The notes under the pieces are model-generated. The model did not search any database, was not told the origin of the DNA, and was given only the letters and a program-made list of their open reading frames with translations. Source: JAFDCJ01 sp964527835 (GTDB taxonomy: Bacteria > Desulfobacterota > Desulfobacteria > Desulfobacterales > JAFDCJ01). Taken from it: a stretch of 64,000 nucleotides of DNA. A program made the translations under genes and the position numbers. Shown piece by piece: positions 26,317-35,622 of the stretch; within the stretch, counting starts at the first letter, position 1; every line of letters starts with the position of its first letter. The stretch spans positions 1-64,000 of the forward strand of contig CAZGNV010000007.1 of assembly GCA_964527835.1 (NCBI GenBank), in the 5' to 3' direction.

Positions 26317-27957
26317 TTACCAGTCCGGTTTGTGAAAAACGGCCCTGACTTCCTCAGATGGCGGATACTGCAATGCATCCGGAGAGAGCAGCTCGTCCCA
26401 GTTGGTGCGCTGCGCCATTTGCTGCTGGATGTCTTTGGGCACAAAGTCATTGTTTTTGCGGATTTCCCAGCCACCGCCCAGGGCCTTGTACATGGACACC
26501 AGGCTCAAATCCACATCGCCGGTGGTGGCCACCAGGTTGTCTTCCTGACCGACCAGGTCGCGCTGGGTGTCGATGACCCGCTGGTAATCCACCAGGCCCT
26601 CCCGGTACTGGATCATCGAAAGCTCGACCGAGCGTTTGAGCGCCTGGACGGCATCGGCCAGCAGTTCGACGGTTTGCTGGGTTTTCAGAAAAGACACCAT
26701 GGCGTCTTCCACTTCCTGGACCGCCGTCAGCACCGTGTTTTCATAATTGATTGCCAGTTCCTGGAAGACGGCGTCTTCCACCCGCACCTGGTTGGTGATC
26801 TGGCCGTAATTAAGGATGTTCCACTGAACAGCCGGGCCGGCGGAATAGGTGAAACTTTTCGATTTGAACCAGTCGCCGATGTCGGCATTGTTGGACTGGA
26901 CACCGGTCTTGTCGGCGGTCTGAAAGCCGATGGTGCCGAACAGCGAAAAGGCCGGAAACAATTCGGCCTTGGCGACCCCGATCTGGGCGCTCTGGGCGGC
27001 CAGTTGGCGTTCGGCCGAACGGATATCCGGTCTGCGCCGCAGCAGTTCGGTGGGGATGCCGACGGCCACCTCGGCCGGCACCTTCGGAATCCGTCCCTCA
27101 CCTTCGAGCATGGCATCGATCTCACCGGGCAGTTTTCCCAGCAGAATGGCCAGAGCGTTTTTGGCCTGGCGCACCGTTCTTTCCAGGGGAGGCAGCGTTG
27201 CCTCTGTGCCCCGTAAAAGGGCCCTGGCCTGGACAACATCGAGTTCGGTGACCGCTCCGGCATCGAAACGCACCTGGGCGATTTCAAGCGAGCGCTGCTG
27301 CAGCTTGATGTTTTCCTGGGTTACTCTGAAACGCTCTTCAGCCGTGCGAAGCGCGACATAGGTGCTGGCCACTTCAGCGGTCAGGCTTACGAGGATGTTG
27401 TCATAATCGGCGATGGTGGCCTCCAGGTTGGCAACCCCGGCTTGCACCGCCCGCCGGAACTTGCCCCAGAAGTCCAGCTCCCAGACTGCATCCAGGGAAG
27501 TCTGGTAGTCGAAGAAATAGCGATCCGACATCGCCGCATTCGGAGCGTAGCGGCTGACCTGGTTGACGCTGGCTGAAGCGCCGGCCTGCTGCTGCTGGGG
27601 GTACTGGAACCCGAAGGCAATGCCGAGCTGGGCACGGGCTTCCAGGATGCGCACCCCGGCGACCTGAAGCGGCAGGTTTTGGCGGTAGGCGGATTCGACC
27701 AGCCGGGTGAGCACCGGGTCATTGAATACCGACCACCACTGGGTCAGGTCGGCCTCACTGCTTTTAAATTCAGCGTTTTCAGTTCCCAGCCAGTCGCTGG
27801 GCTCCGGGGCTGTGGGTTTCACATAATCCGGTCCGACCATAGTGCAGCCGCTGATGACCACCACCAGGGCCAGCAAGGCTGCCAGTGCAGGTTCAAAAGA
27901 TCTGGATTTTTTGCAACCAGCAGGACGGGATTTTATAAATGGCGCACTCGATCGCAT
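26317..27957 (-). CDS. TolC/NodT-family outer-membrane efflux lipoprotein
   Basis: 546 aa. A long N-terminus with lipobox VVISGC is followed by the NodT-type repeat (MVGPDYVKPTAPEP, WWSVFNDPVLTRLVESAYRQN, LDAVWELDFWGKFRR ... IGFQTADKTG, FNILNYGQI-like WNILNYGQITN). Trimeric channel that normally pairs with an RND pump and adaptor; none is present here. Instead it heads the minus-strand run leading into the second MCE system. AAGGAG lies 7 bases before the ATG. Functional coupling to the MCE genes is an inference from position. Confidence 0.93.
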   Translation of the reverse strand: MRSSAPFIKSRPAGCKKSRSFEPALAALLALVVVISGCTMVGPDYVKPTAPEPSDWLGTENAEFKSSEADLTQWWSVFNDPVLTRLVESAYRQNLPLQVAGVRILEARAQLGIAFGFQYPQQQQAGASASVNQVSRYAPNAAMSDRYFFDYQTSLDAVWELDFWGKFRRAVQAGVANLEATIADYDNILVSLTAEVASTYVALRTAEERFRVTQENIKLQQRSLEIAQVRFDAGAVTELDVVQARALLRGTEATLPPLERTVRQAKNALAILLGKLPGEIDAMLEGEGRIPKVPAEVAVGIPTELLRRRPDIRSAERQLAAQSAQIGVAKAELFPAFSLFGTIGFQTADKTGVQSNNADIGDWFKSKSFTYSAGPAVQWNILNYGQITNQVRVEDAVFQELAINYENTVLTAVQEVEDAMVSFLKTQQTVELLADAVQALKRSVELSMIQYREGLVDYQRVIDTQRDLVGQEDNLVATTGDVDLSLVSMYKALGGGWEIRKNNDFVPKDIQQQMAQRTNWDELLSPDALQYPPSEEVRAVFHKPDW

Positions 27958-28115
27958 CCTACGCTCCTTGTTAGCAAAAAGGTCAGGTGACTGAAAAAAA
28001 AAAGAAGGTTTACGCCCGGGTAAAGCGCATCAATTATTAATTCAATAAGTTGAAAAAAGCAACCCTAAAGTATTTTTAGCAGCAGAAGTCAAAATTATAT
28101 GAACCGAGTTATGAA

Positions 28116-28144
28116 TTTACAGTTGCCGGCAACTGTTGTATAGT
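28116..28144 (+). promoter_or_regulatory. pgi promoter overlapping a perfect 18-bp palindrome
   Basis: TTTACA (28116-28121), 17-bp spacer, TATAGT (28139-28144). The perfect dyad ACAGTTGCCGGCAACTGT occupies 28119-28136, from the end of the -35 box into the spacer, as expected for a repressor operator. The central CCGG recalls LacI-family sites, but no regulator gene is nearby. Confidence 0.6.
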
Positions 28145-28194
28145 CCAGGACATGGGCGTGCACCGTGACTCACAACCATGGGGAGAAGCGGAAA

Positions 28195-29847
28195 ATGCTT
28201 GCAAAAATCGATCCCACCCGGACGCAGAGCTGGCATAAGCTTGCGCAGCATCATGAAAAGAACAAGGCGCTGCGGATGAAAGATCTTTTTGCCGCAGATC
28301 CCGAGCGGTTTGCAAAGTTCAGCCTGCGGTTCGATGACATCCTGCTGGATTATTCCAAAAACCGCGTGACGGCCGAGACCATGCAGCTGCTGTTTGAGCT
28401 GGCTAAAGCATGTGGTCTGAAAGCGGCCATCGAAGACATGTTTGCCGGCGCAAAGATCAATGAGACCGAAAACCGGCCGGTGCTGCACGTGGCGTTGAGA
28501 AACCGGGACAATACGCCTATTTATGTGGATGGTCGGGATATCATGCCGGCAGTCAATCAGGTGCTGGAAAAAATGAGCCGCTTCGCCGATGCGCTGATCT
28601 CCGGTGTCTGGCAAGGCTACAGCGGCAAAAAAATCACGGATATCGTCAATATCGGCATTGGCGGCTCGGACTTGGGGCCGGTGATGGTCACCGAAGCCCT
28701 ACGTCCCTATGCCCGCCAGGGCCTTGAGGTCCATTTTATTTCCAACGTGGACGGCACCCACATCAGCGAAACCCTGAAAAAACTGGATCCGGAAACCACG
28801 CTGTTCATCGTGGCCTCCAAAACGTTCACGACCCAGGAAACCATGACCAACGCTTATTCCGCCCGGCAGTGGTTTTTAGACCACGCCGGGGATCCAGCCC
28901 ATATTACCCGGCATTTTGTCGCGGTTTCCACCAACGCCCAGAAAGTGGCTGCCTTCGGCATTGATGAAGAAAACATGTTCGTCTTCTGGGACTGGGTCGG
29001 TGGGCGCTATTCCCTGTGGTCGGCCATCGGGCTGTCCATTGCCTGTTTTATCGGGTTTGAAAATTTTACCGGGCTGCTCCAGGGGGCTTTTGCAATGGAT
29101 CAGCATTTTAAGACCGCACCTTTTGAAAATAATATGCCGGTCATTCTGGCGATGCTCGGCATCTGGCACACCAACTTTTTCGGAGCCGCCGCCGAGGTGA
29201 TCCTGCCCTATGACCAGTACCTGCACCGCTTTCCGGCTTACCTGCAGCAGGCCAACATGGAAAGCAACGGCAAGTCGGTGGACCGGGCCGGCAGGCGGCT
29301 GACCTATCCGACGGGGCCCATCATCTGGGGAGAGCCGGGCACCAACGGCCAGCACTCTTTTTACCAGTTGCTGCACCAGGGGACCCGGATGATACCGGCT
29401 GATTTTTTGGCACCGGCCATCAGCCACAATCCCCTGGGCGAACACCACCGGATTTTGCTGTCCAACTTTTTCGCCCAGACCGAAGCCTTGATGAACGGCA
29501 AGACCCGCCGGGAGGTGGAAACCGAGCTGGCCGCCCAGGGCAAAAGCAAGGAAGAAATTGAAAAGCTGGCGCCCTATAAAGTTTTTGAAGGCAACCGGCC
29601 CACCAACTCGATCCTGTTTAAAAAACTGACGCCGCGTACCCTGGGAAGCCTGATCGCCCTGTACGAGCACAAGATTTTTGTCCAGGGGGTGGTCTGGAAC
29701 ATTTTCAGCTTTGACCAGTGGGGGGTTGAACTGGGCAAACAGCTGGCCGGAAAAATTCAGCCGGAACTGGCCGACGACCAGCCGGTGGCCTCCCATGACA
29801 GCTCGACCAACGGCCTGATAAATGCATTCAAGCAGATGCGGCGGTAA
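28195..29847 (+). CDS. pgi: Glucose-6-phosphate isomerase
   Basis: Interconverts glucose-6-phosphate and fructose-6-phosphate. About 550 aa, the long PGI form. Signatures: NIGIGGSDLGP, SKTFTTQETMTNA, the PGI block VGGRYSLWSAIG, the QQANMESNGKSVDR region and the active-site His/Lys region GTNGQHSFYQLLHQGTRMIP. ATG 28195 has GGGAGAAG upstream; GTG 28165 would add 10 residues. Transcribed from the palindrome-associated promoter 50 bp upstream, divergent from the outer-membrane-factor gene. Confidence 0.96.
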   Translation: MLAKIDPTRTQSWHKLAQHHEKNKALRMKDLFAADPERFAKFSLRFDDILLDYSKNRVTAETMQLLFELAKACGLKAAIEDMFAGAKINETENRPVLHVALRNRDNTPIYVDGRDIMPAVNQVLEKMSRFADALISGVWQGYSGKKITDIVNIGIGGSDLGPVMVTEALRPYARQGLEVHFISNVDGTHISETLKKLDPETTLFIVASKTFTTQETMTNAYSARQWFLDHAGDPAHITRHFVAVSTNAQKVAAFGIDEENMFVFWDWVGGRYSLWSAIGLSIACFIGFENFTGLLQGAFAMDQHFKTAPFENNMPVILAMLGIWHTNFFGAAAEVILPYDQYLHRFPAYLQQANMESNGKSVDRAGRRLTYPTGPIIWGEPGTNGQHSFYQLLHQGTRMIPADFLAPAISHNPLGEHHRILLSNFFAQTEALMNGKTRREVETELAAQGKSKEEIEKLAPYKVFEGNRPTNSILFKKLTPRTLGSLIALYEHKIFVQGVVWNIFSFDQWGVELGKQLAGKIQPELADDQPVASHDSSTNGLINAFKQMRR

Positions 29848-29941
29848 GGCCGCGGGTTGCATGTCCCGGCGACAGGGCAATGATCGAAGGGAACTTGTTG
29901 ACGAGCCGTCTGGCATGCATTAGGTTGAGGTTTCCAATCGT

Positions 29942-29980
29942 CAACGAGAAAATCGAACTTTTTGCGGAACCATCAATTAA
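29942..29980 (+). repeat. Dispersed intergenic repeat copy
   Basis: CAACGAGAAAATCGAACTTT then TTGCGGAACCATCAATTAA: the 3-prime half of the same family as at 104-171, 37542 and 45195. It lies between pgi and the downstream lipoprotein gene. Confidence 0.6.
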
Positions 29981-30008
29981 AGAGGGTATTTCCACGGGAG
30001 ACGACGCA

Positions 30009-30542
30009 ATGAGAACAGCAACAGCATTGGGCATTGGCATTGTTTTGCTAATTCTTGCCGGCTGCGCCCACGAACAGGTTTACAACAGCAATCCGGCCAT
30101 GCGCACGGTGAGCACAAATCTTTTCGAAGCCAGCCTGGAACCGCTGAAAGCCGAGGGTTACAATTATTACAACACCTTTCGCTTTGTGTTTGCCAACAAA
30201 AGCGCTCAGGATCTCATCATTGACTGGTCGGAGACTTACTACCTGCAAAACAAGCGACGGCATGGCCGTTTCGGCTGGCAGGGCCTGACTTTTGAGCAGC
30301 TGAAGGAGCTTAAAGAAGCCCCCGACCTTAAAGTGGCCGCCGGCAAAACAGTGACAGCCGTCATTTTCCCCTTGAAATTAATCGGCTGGAAAGAACAAGG
30401 CGTGCGGATGAAAAACCAGTCGGTTGAGGCCGGCTTTACGAACACCATCATCCCCGCGGGGCAAAACGGGATGAGCCTGGCCGTCAGGCAGGCGGGGAAG
30501 CTGTTGCGCAAGGATATTATGGTAACAATCACCCTTGATTAG
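30009..30542 (+). CDS. Putative lipoprotein, unknown function
   Basis: 177 aa. Signal peptide with lipobox LLILAGC (about residues 13-19), then a soluble domain with an immunoglobulin-like beta pattern (YNTFRFVFANKSAQDLIIDWSETYYLQ, AGKTVTAVIFPLKLIGW). Family not recognised. GGGAG lies about 9 bases before the ATG at 30009; a longer frame from 29880 runs through the repeat and is rejected. Predicted periplasmic-facing membrane lipoprotein. Confidence 0.75.
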   Translation: MRTATALGIGIVLLILAGCAHEQVYNSNPAMRTVSTNLFEASLEPLKAEGYNYYNTFRFVFANKSAQDLIIDWSETYYLQNKRRHGRFGWQGLTFEQLKELKEAPDLKVAAGKTVTAVIFPLKLIGWKEQGVRMKNQSVEAGFTNTIIPAGQNGMSLAVRQAGKLLRKDIMVTITLD

Positions 30543-30591
30543 AGGTGGCTGCAAAATCCATCCAGGATTTTGAAACTTCTATTCGTATCTC

Positions 30592-33500
30592 CTATTCCTT
30601 TTTCTTTTCTTTTGTCTGCTTTTTGCGCTTGTCGGTCTTTTTATCTTCTGGGATCTTCCGTTTGGCCGCCTCGATGGCTTTGGCACAGGTGTTTTCGTTA
30701 CCGATGGAAATGTCGCCCAGAAAAGCCGCCAATCCGATGGGACCGAACAGCACGACCGCCCCGATCTTGCCCAGGGTAATCAGGCTGCGGGTCGGGTCGA
30801 TGGCCAGCTGGGGATCTGCCAGGGTGCCGCCCAGTTTAAACGGTTTGGACAGTTCACTGAGACTTACATTGACCGATGCCACGCCCTCGATGCCGAATCC
30901 TTTTTTGGGGTGCGGTTTGATGCTGATGCTCAGGGTCTCCTTTTTCAGGTCGATTTCACCGGCGCTCACCAGCACGGTCTGCTCGGTGTCGAGCAGCAGG
31001 GCAACTTCGGCCAGACCGTCGGTGATTTTGGCGCGGGCCACCGTGCAGTTGCGCACGGTGTAGTCTTTTTTAGCTTCGAAGGGGTTGAGAAGCTGACGAA
31101 ACGCACCTCCCAGGCTCATGCTGATCAGGTCCATGTAACTTTTGGCGATTTTGCCCTTGCCCTGCACAAAAGAAAAATGGCCGTTGAGTCCCGCCATCAT
31201 TGCCGCCACCGAATTTCCGCGAGCCGACAGGTTGAGCTCGGCATCCAGTTTACCGGATAGCATTTTGCGGGCACCCAGTTCATCGAACATCGCGCCGAGA
31301 TCCACCTTTTCGGCTTTCAGGTCCATGTCGATGGCCGCGGCCTCCTGCCGGGTTTGCAATGTCAACCAGCCGCCGGCACTTCCACCGCCCACTGTCATGT
31401 TAATTGGCCTGACGGTCAGGTTGCCGTTTTCAAGTTTCAGGTCGATGGTCACATCGTTAAGGGCCAGCTGGGGCAGCAGCACCTGTTGATTGCGGATTTT
31501 GATGTCGGCATCGACCCGCTTGAGTTCCTGCAGCTGAAACGGTTCGGCGGAAAAAACCTTGTCGCTTTTTTGAGCTGTTTTTCCCAGTTTGCCCTCAGCG
31601 GTCTTCTTTTTGTCATCGGTTTTCAAAACCGGCCGCAGATCAAGTTTTTGCGATGACAGATCCGCAATCACCCGCGGACGCTGGCCGGAGACATTCAACT
31701 CCAGGGAGCCCTTGACATCGCTTTGCCCGAGTTTGACGGTCAAAGCCGGGATTTTATAAATACCTGGCTGCGGATTGGTAAACCGGCCGAGAATGTAAAA
31801 CGGCCCTTTCAGGGGCAGATCCGGGCCTCCCATTTTCTGCAGCACGGCAAAATCATCCCCCCGCAAGGAAAATTCAAGCTGAACCTCCTTCATGTCCGTC
31901 AGGTCGGCGATCGTTCCCTTGAGGGTCATGGCGGCGTGCTGCTGGGTCCCCAGCTGAAAATCCAGGTTTTGAAGGGCAATTTTTTTACCGGAGTCGGTGA
32001 GATCGGCAGTCAGTTTCAACGGTCCCAGGTCTTTGATGCCGGCCAGTTGCTGCACCGCGGCCAGGGTCACCGGCTGGAGGGTGAATTTGGGCGCCGACAA
32101 TTGAGCGGTCAGTTTTCGCTGCCCTGCGGCCAGGTTCAGATCCAGCCGGCCGGACAGATTGTTTTCCCCCAGTTCAAGCGCCAGCCCGCTCACCCGGTAA
32201 TGTTTGATGGCCGGATCCGTCAATTTGCCGGACAGGGCATAGGCGCCCCTGAGGGGCAGGGGATGGCCAGTGATTTTCTCCAGGCTGGCCACCTGGCTGC
32301 CATGGATTTCAAAGGTCAGGTCAAGCCCCTGCTGCAGGGTGAGATTGTCGATGGCGCCCTTGACCTGGACGGCGGCCAGCCGGTCGCTGCCGGCCTTAAG
32401 GTCCAGCTGTTTAAGGGCGATGTGATCGGTCATGATGATCACTTTCGATTTCAGATCAAGCGGTCCCAGGTCTTCTATCTGCGCCAAATGTCTCAGGAAC
32501 GATTCACCGGGAAACCGGAGTGACCGCAGGTTGAAGTGATCCGCGGAGATATGGGCCGTAATTTGAGGTGACGGGATTTCCAGATCAACATCGACCCAGC
32601 CGGTCATCTCATTTTTTCCCAGAGCCATCTTTAAATTATCGGCTTTGAATTTTTTTACCGATGCGCCTTTGAAATCCGCCGATATGGCATAGGTCCCGGT
32701 AATGGGAATAGGGGCCAGGAAATAAGACTGGCCGGCAATTTGTTTCATGCGGGCAAAATCGTTGCCAGCGATGAAAATGTTAAGGTCGAGGCCGCGCTGG
32801 GCTGACAGGTTTTCGATGGATCCCTTCACGCGAATAGCAACCGAATCGCGGGTTCCGGCCTGCAGGTCGACCTTTGGCAGTGCGAGTTCATCGGCGAAAC
32901 CGGAAAGATTGACGGCCAGCTTGACGGGGCCGATGGCGCCCAATGGTTTGACCCACTGCTGCTTTGCCAGTTCGGGGATCAACACCGGCTGCAGGTTGAG
33001 TCCTCGGGTGGACAGCACGGCGCTGAACCGCGGTTTTTTGCCGGTCAGGTTTAATTCCACCGAACCGTCAACCCGGCTTTTTCCGGCCGCAAGCTGCAGG
33101 TTGGAAATTTTAAACCGGTTGTGGAGCGGAGCAATAAATTTTCCCGCAACGCTGAAAAAACCGCGAACCGGCAGGGGCTGTCCGGTGATTTTTTTCAGGC
33201 GGGCCACATCCCGGCTGCGGGCGCTGAAATTCAGGTTGATGCCCTGCAGGCCGATGAGATCTTTGACGCCGCCGTTGAGGTTGATCCGGGCCAGCTTTTC
33301 ACTGCCGAGTTGCAGATCAATTTTTCGAAGTGCAATTTTTTTTGCTGAACGGGCAAGGGATGCCGCCAGCTTGAGGGGACCCAGCACAAAATGCTTAGAG
33401 CTCAGGTCGGCCTTTAAGCGGTCACCGGCAGCGCCCACGTTCAGATCCACCCGGCCGTTGATCTTGTCCGATCCCAGGGCGATTTCAAGGTCGCTGATGG

Positions 33501-34596
33501 AATACATTCCGACTTTGGGATCCGACAGGGTGCCGGTGAGCTGAAAGGGCTTTCGCAGTGGCGGCGGCGGTGATTTGAATTCCAGCAGGTTGGCGGCACT
33601 GTCTGCGCGGATGGTAAAATGCAGGTCAAGCTCTTGCCCGGCGATCAGATCCCGGATGGAACCGGTCATGGCGATGGCCGCCTTGTCAGGAGTGCCGGCA
33701 TTCAGTTCCAGTTGCTCAATGCCCAGGTTCCCGTCGGGGTCGGAAACTTGGCCCTTGAGCTTGAAGGTGCCCAATTCCGGCACGCCTTGCACCCCGGCGA
33801 GTTGGGCGACGGCAGCCACTGACGGGCCTTCGGCGCTCACGGCAAAGGCCAGTTTTTCCAAATTATACGGGTCGCTCATCTCGCCGATGATGTGCGCGGT
33901 GGCTCCGGCGGCGGTCAGCGTCAAATCGGCCGGCAATGGATATCCCGGTTCGACCCAGGCCCAGATGGGGCCGGCAGTCCCCTTCAGGGCGAAGGGCATA
34001 TCATTGAAAGCGCCTTTAAATTCCAGGTGCAGGGATTTCGCAAACCCGGGGATTTGCGCCTCCAGACGGTCAATGGCAATGGAAAATTTGATATTTTCCT
34101 GCATGTCATTGTAGAAAAACCGGCCGTTTTCAATTTGAACCTGGCTGAATATCAGGGGCGGGGGGGGGATTTCCGTCGAGTCGGATTCGGTGTCCGCACT
34201 GTCATCGTCAAAGATGAAGTTGCATGTACCGGTCCGGTTGAACTCCACCAGCACCTCCGGTTCGACGAGCAGCAAGTGCAAAAAGTCCAGCTTGCCGATG
34301 AGCAGTGGCAAAAACACCACCTGGACTTCCATGCGCTTGACGTGGATCAATTGCGGCTTGCTCCCCCAGGACGCATTCTGAAGGCCGGCATCTTCGACCA
34401 CCAGGGTGGGATGCAGTCCCATCTTGACACTGATATTGCCCGCCAGGATCAGTTCGCGGCCGATGGCATCGCTGACCGTTCTCGTGATCAGCGGTTTTAG
34501 CTTGTTGAAGTCATAAAATGCCAGCAGCGAATAAAAGGCGGTGATCAGCACGACCAGCAGCACGGCAGCGGCGATGAGCAGTTTTTTCCAGCGCAT
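30592..34596 (-). CDS. Large AsmA-family protein
   Basis: About 1334 aa. N-terminal membrane anchor (about residues 5-28), AsmA N-domain (FDFNKLKPLITRTVSDAIGREL-like segment), then many degenerate repeats of the pattern L-K-G-x-x-x-D-L...LDLxF / G-K-F-T-D-P. The C-terminal AsmA_2 region reads RTLITLGKIGAVVLFGPIGLAAFLGD and the end is Lys-rich. AsmA/TamB/YhdP-like proteins form long hydrophobic grooves thought to carry phospholipid to the outer membrane. This suits a window with two MCE systems. ATG at 34596 chosen (GGAGG 12 bases upstream); a TTG at 34638 is possible. Confidence 0.9.
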   Translation of the reverse strand: MRWKKLLIAAAVLLVVLITAFYSLLAFYDFNKLKPLITRTVSDAIGRELILAGNISVKMGLHPTLVVEDAGLQNASWGSKPQLIHVKRMEVQVVFLPLLIGKLDFLHLLLVEPEVLVEFNRTGTCNFIFDDDSADTESDSTEIPPPPLIFSQVQIENGRFFYNDMQENIKFSIAIDRLEAQIPGFAKSLHLEFKGAFNDMPFALKGTAGPIWAWVEPGYPLPADLTLTAAGATAHIIGEMSDPYNLEKLAFAVSAEGPSVAAVAQLAGVQGVPELGTFKLKGQVSDPDGNLGIEQLELNAGTPDKAAIAMTGSIRDLIAGQELDLHFTIRADSAANLLEFKSPPPPLRKPFQLTGTLSDPKVGMYSISDLEIALGSDKINGRVDLNVGAAGDRLKADLSSKHFVLGPLKLAASLARSAKKIALRKIDLQLGSEKLARINLNGGVKDLIGLQGINLNFSARSRDVARLKKITGQPLPVRGFFSVAGKFIAPLHNRFKISNLQLAAGKSRVDGSVELNLTGKKPRFSAVLSTRGLNLQPVLIPELAKQQWVKPLGAIGPVKLAVNLSGFADELALPKVDLQAGTRDSVAIRVKGSIENLSAQRGLDLNIFIAGNDFARMKQIAGQSYFLAPIPITGTYAISADFKGASVKKFKADNLKMALGKNEMTGWVDVDLEIPSPQITAHISADHFNLRSLRFPGESFLRHLAQIEDLGPLDLKSKVIIMTDHIALKQLDLKAGSDRLAAVQVKGAIDNLTLQQGLDLTFEIHGSQVASLEKITGHPLPLRGAYALSGKLTDPAIKHYRVSGLALELGENNLSGRLDLNLAAGQRKLTAQLSAPKFTLQPVTLAAVQQLAGIKDLGPLKLTADLTDSGKKIALQNLDFQLGTQQHAAMTLKGTIADLTDMKEVQLEFSLRGDDFAVLQKMGGPDLPLKGPFYILGRFTNPQPGIYKIPALTVKLGQSDVKGSLELNVSGQRPRVIADLSSQKLDLRPVLKTDDKKKTAEGKLGKTAQKSDKVFSAEPFQLQELKRVDADIKIRNQQVLLPQLALNDVTIDLKLENGNLTVRPINMTVGGGSAGGWLTLQTRQEAAAIDMDLKAEKVDLGAMFDELGARKMLSGKLDAELNLSARGNSVAAMMAGLNGHFSFVQGKGKIAKSYMDLISMSLGGAFRQLLNPFEAKKDYTVRNCTVARAKITDGLAEVALLLDTEQTVLVSAGEIDLKKETLSISIKPHPKKGFGIEGVASVNVSLSELSKPFKLGGTLADPQLAIDPTRSLITLGKIGAVVLFGPIGLAAFLGDISIGNENTCAKAIEAAKRKIPEDKKTDKRKKQTKEKKKE

Positions 34597-34645
34597 GGGT
34601 GTATGGAGCCTCCGGTTTTTCCCCTTGGATGTTGTCAAATTACGT

Positions 34646-35089
34646 TCAGGTGAACAGACAGATCTTGCAGTCCCGGGCGTACTTCATGAAATCCTCGGCG
34701 GTCCACACGGGCACGCCTTCAATGAGCTTTTCGTCATCGAGTTCCATCATCTGCACGGTCATGTGGCAGGCAACCAGCTCGACCCCTTCCAGCTGGGCCA
34801 TCTCCTGCATATCCGCCAGGCTGGGAATGTTGGCCTGTTCGATTTTCTTTTTCATCATTCCGGTGGCCAGCGACGTCATTCCCGGAATGGCCCCCATGAC
34901 GCCGGGCGGGAAAAACTTGGCCCTTTCCGCGCCGCCCTTGAGCACCAGGTTGATGCCCATAAAAGAGTAAAAAACCTTGGTTTCCATACCCATGCGGGCG
35001 GCGTTGATTCCCAGTACCAGGGAGGGGTAGGCACCGTCCAGGGTGTCCTTGGTGCAGATAAAGGCCGCTTTTTCTCTAGGTTCGGTCAT
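34646..35089 (-). CDS. DsrE/DsrF-like (DrsE_2) protein
   Basis: 147 aa. DsrE-superfamily fold: KAAFICTKDTLDGAYPSLVLGINAARMGMETKVFYSFMG segment followed by a Cys-containing strand (VELVACHMTVQMM) and a C-terminal CKICLF. Family members are sulfur-relay or peroxiredoxin-like proteins common in sulfur-metabolising bacteria; the Cys in VACH is in the usual position. AGGAGG lies 7 bases before the ATG at 35089. It lies 50 bp upstream of the AsmA gene on the same strand. Confidence 0.85.
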   Translation of the reverse strand: MTEPREKAAFICTKDTLDGAYPSLVLGINAARMGMETKVFYSFMGINLVLKGGAERAKFFPPGVMGAIPGMTSLATGMMKKKIEQANIPSLADMQEMAQLEGVELVACHMTVQMMELDDEKLIEGVPVWTAEDFMKYARDCKICLFT

Positions 35090-35373
35090 CCTTTCCTCCT
35101 TTTCTAAAGCAGTTGGCTGGTTTTTGCGATTGTATCGCCGAATCAGGAGGCGACTGAATAATCCCCGGCAGACAACTTCAGCTGGCTTCCCGTCCTGTTG
35201 GTTGCAGCGAATTTTTAAGAACAAAGAGGGAAAGTACCGGCAAAGGGGGATCAACCAAACGCCGCTGTTTTGTCTGCAGGGAATTGTGTTCAGGCCGGAG
35301 AGCTTGAATCGCCGAAACAATGTCAAGTTCTGTTTAAGTTTCCTATATCTCAAATTCGGCGGCAAAGGTCAAG

Positions 35374-35440
35374 CTTGATGAAGCCGTAAAAAGTCGGATT
35401 TTCCCGCTTAAGCAAGCCTTTTCGGGAGCGGTGAAGGGTT
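35374..35440 (-). repeat. Dispersed intergenic repeat, inverted copy
   Basis: Read on the minus strand: AACCCTTCACCGCTCCCGAA, then AAGGCTTGC, then GGGAAAATCCGACTTTTTAC, then GGCTTCATCAAG. This is the most complete copy of the family, covering both the CCCGAAAAGG half and the CGACTTTTTACG half. Confidence 0.7.
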
Positions 35441-35517
35441 GCGCCCAATTGAGTCCACAAAATGGGCTGTCTTCAAAATGAGGCGCTTATCGTGATAGCA
35501 GCTGTAATATCGATTCA

Positions 35518-35560
35518 TTAGATATCGTTTGCCATGTAGTTTATGGAACGTTGAGGTTGA
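35518..35560 (+). repeat. Second repeat family, copy 1
   Basis: TTAGATATCGTTTGCCATGT followed by AGTTTATGGAACGTTGAGGTT. It matches 47677-47717 in about 37 of 41 positions. A shorter related TAAATATCGTTTGGCAT lies at about 47585. Confidence 0.65.
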
Positions 35561-35622
35561 CTTTGGGTGGTGACAATGCCAATAGATGCTGAATATTAAT
35601 GCCTATATGGGTTACGTAACAA

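Larger units (their letters stand above)
35090..35622. other. Intergenic region holding two different repeat copies
   Basis: 533 bp between divergent genes. An inverted copy of the main dispersed repeat lies at 35374-35440 and a second repeat type at 35518-35560. No gene or clear promoter recognised. Confidence 0.6.

Noticed and set aside
28876..29916. 346-codon open frame on the minus strand
   Set aside because: Antisense shadow of pgi with no recognisable domain.
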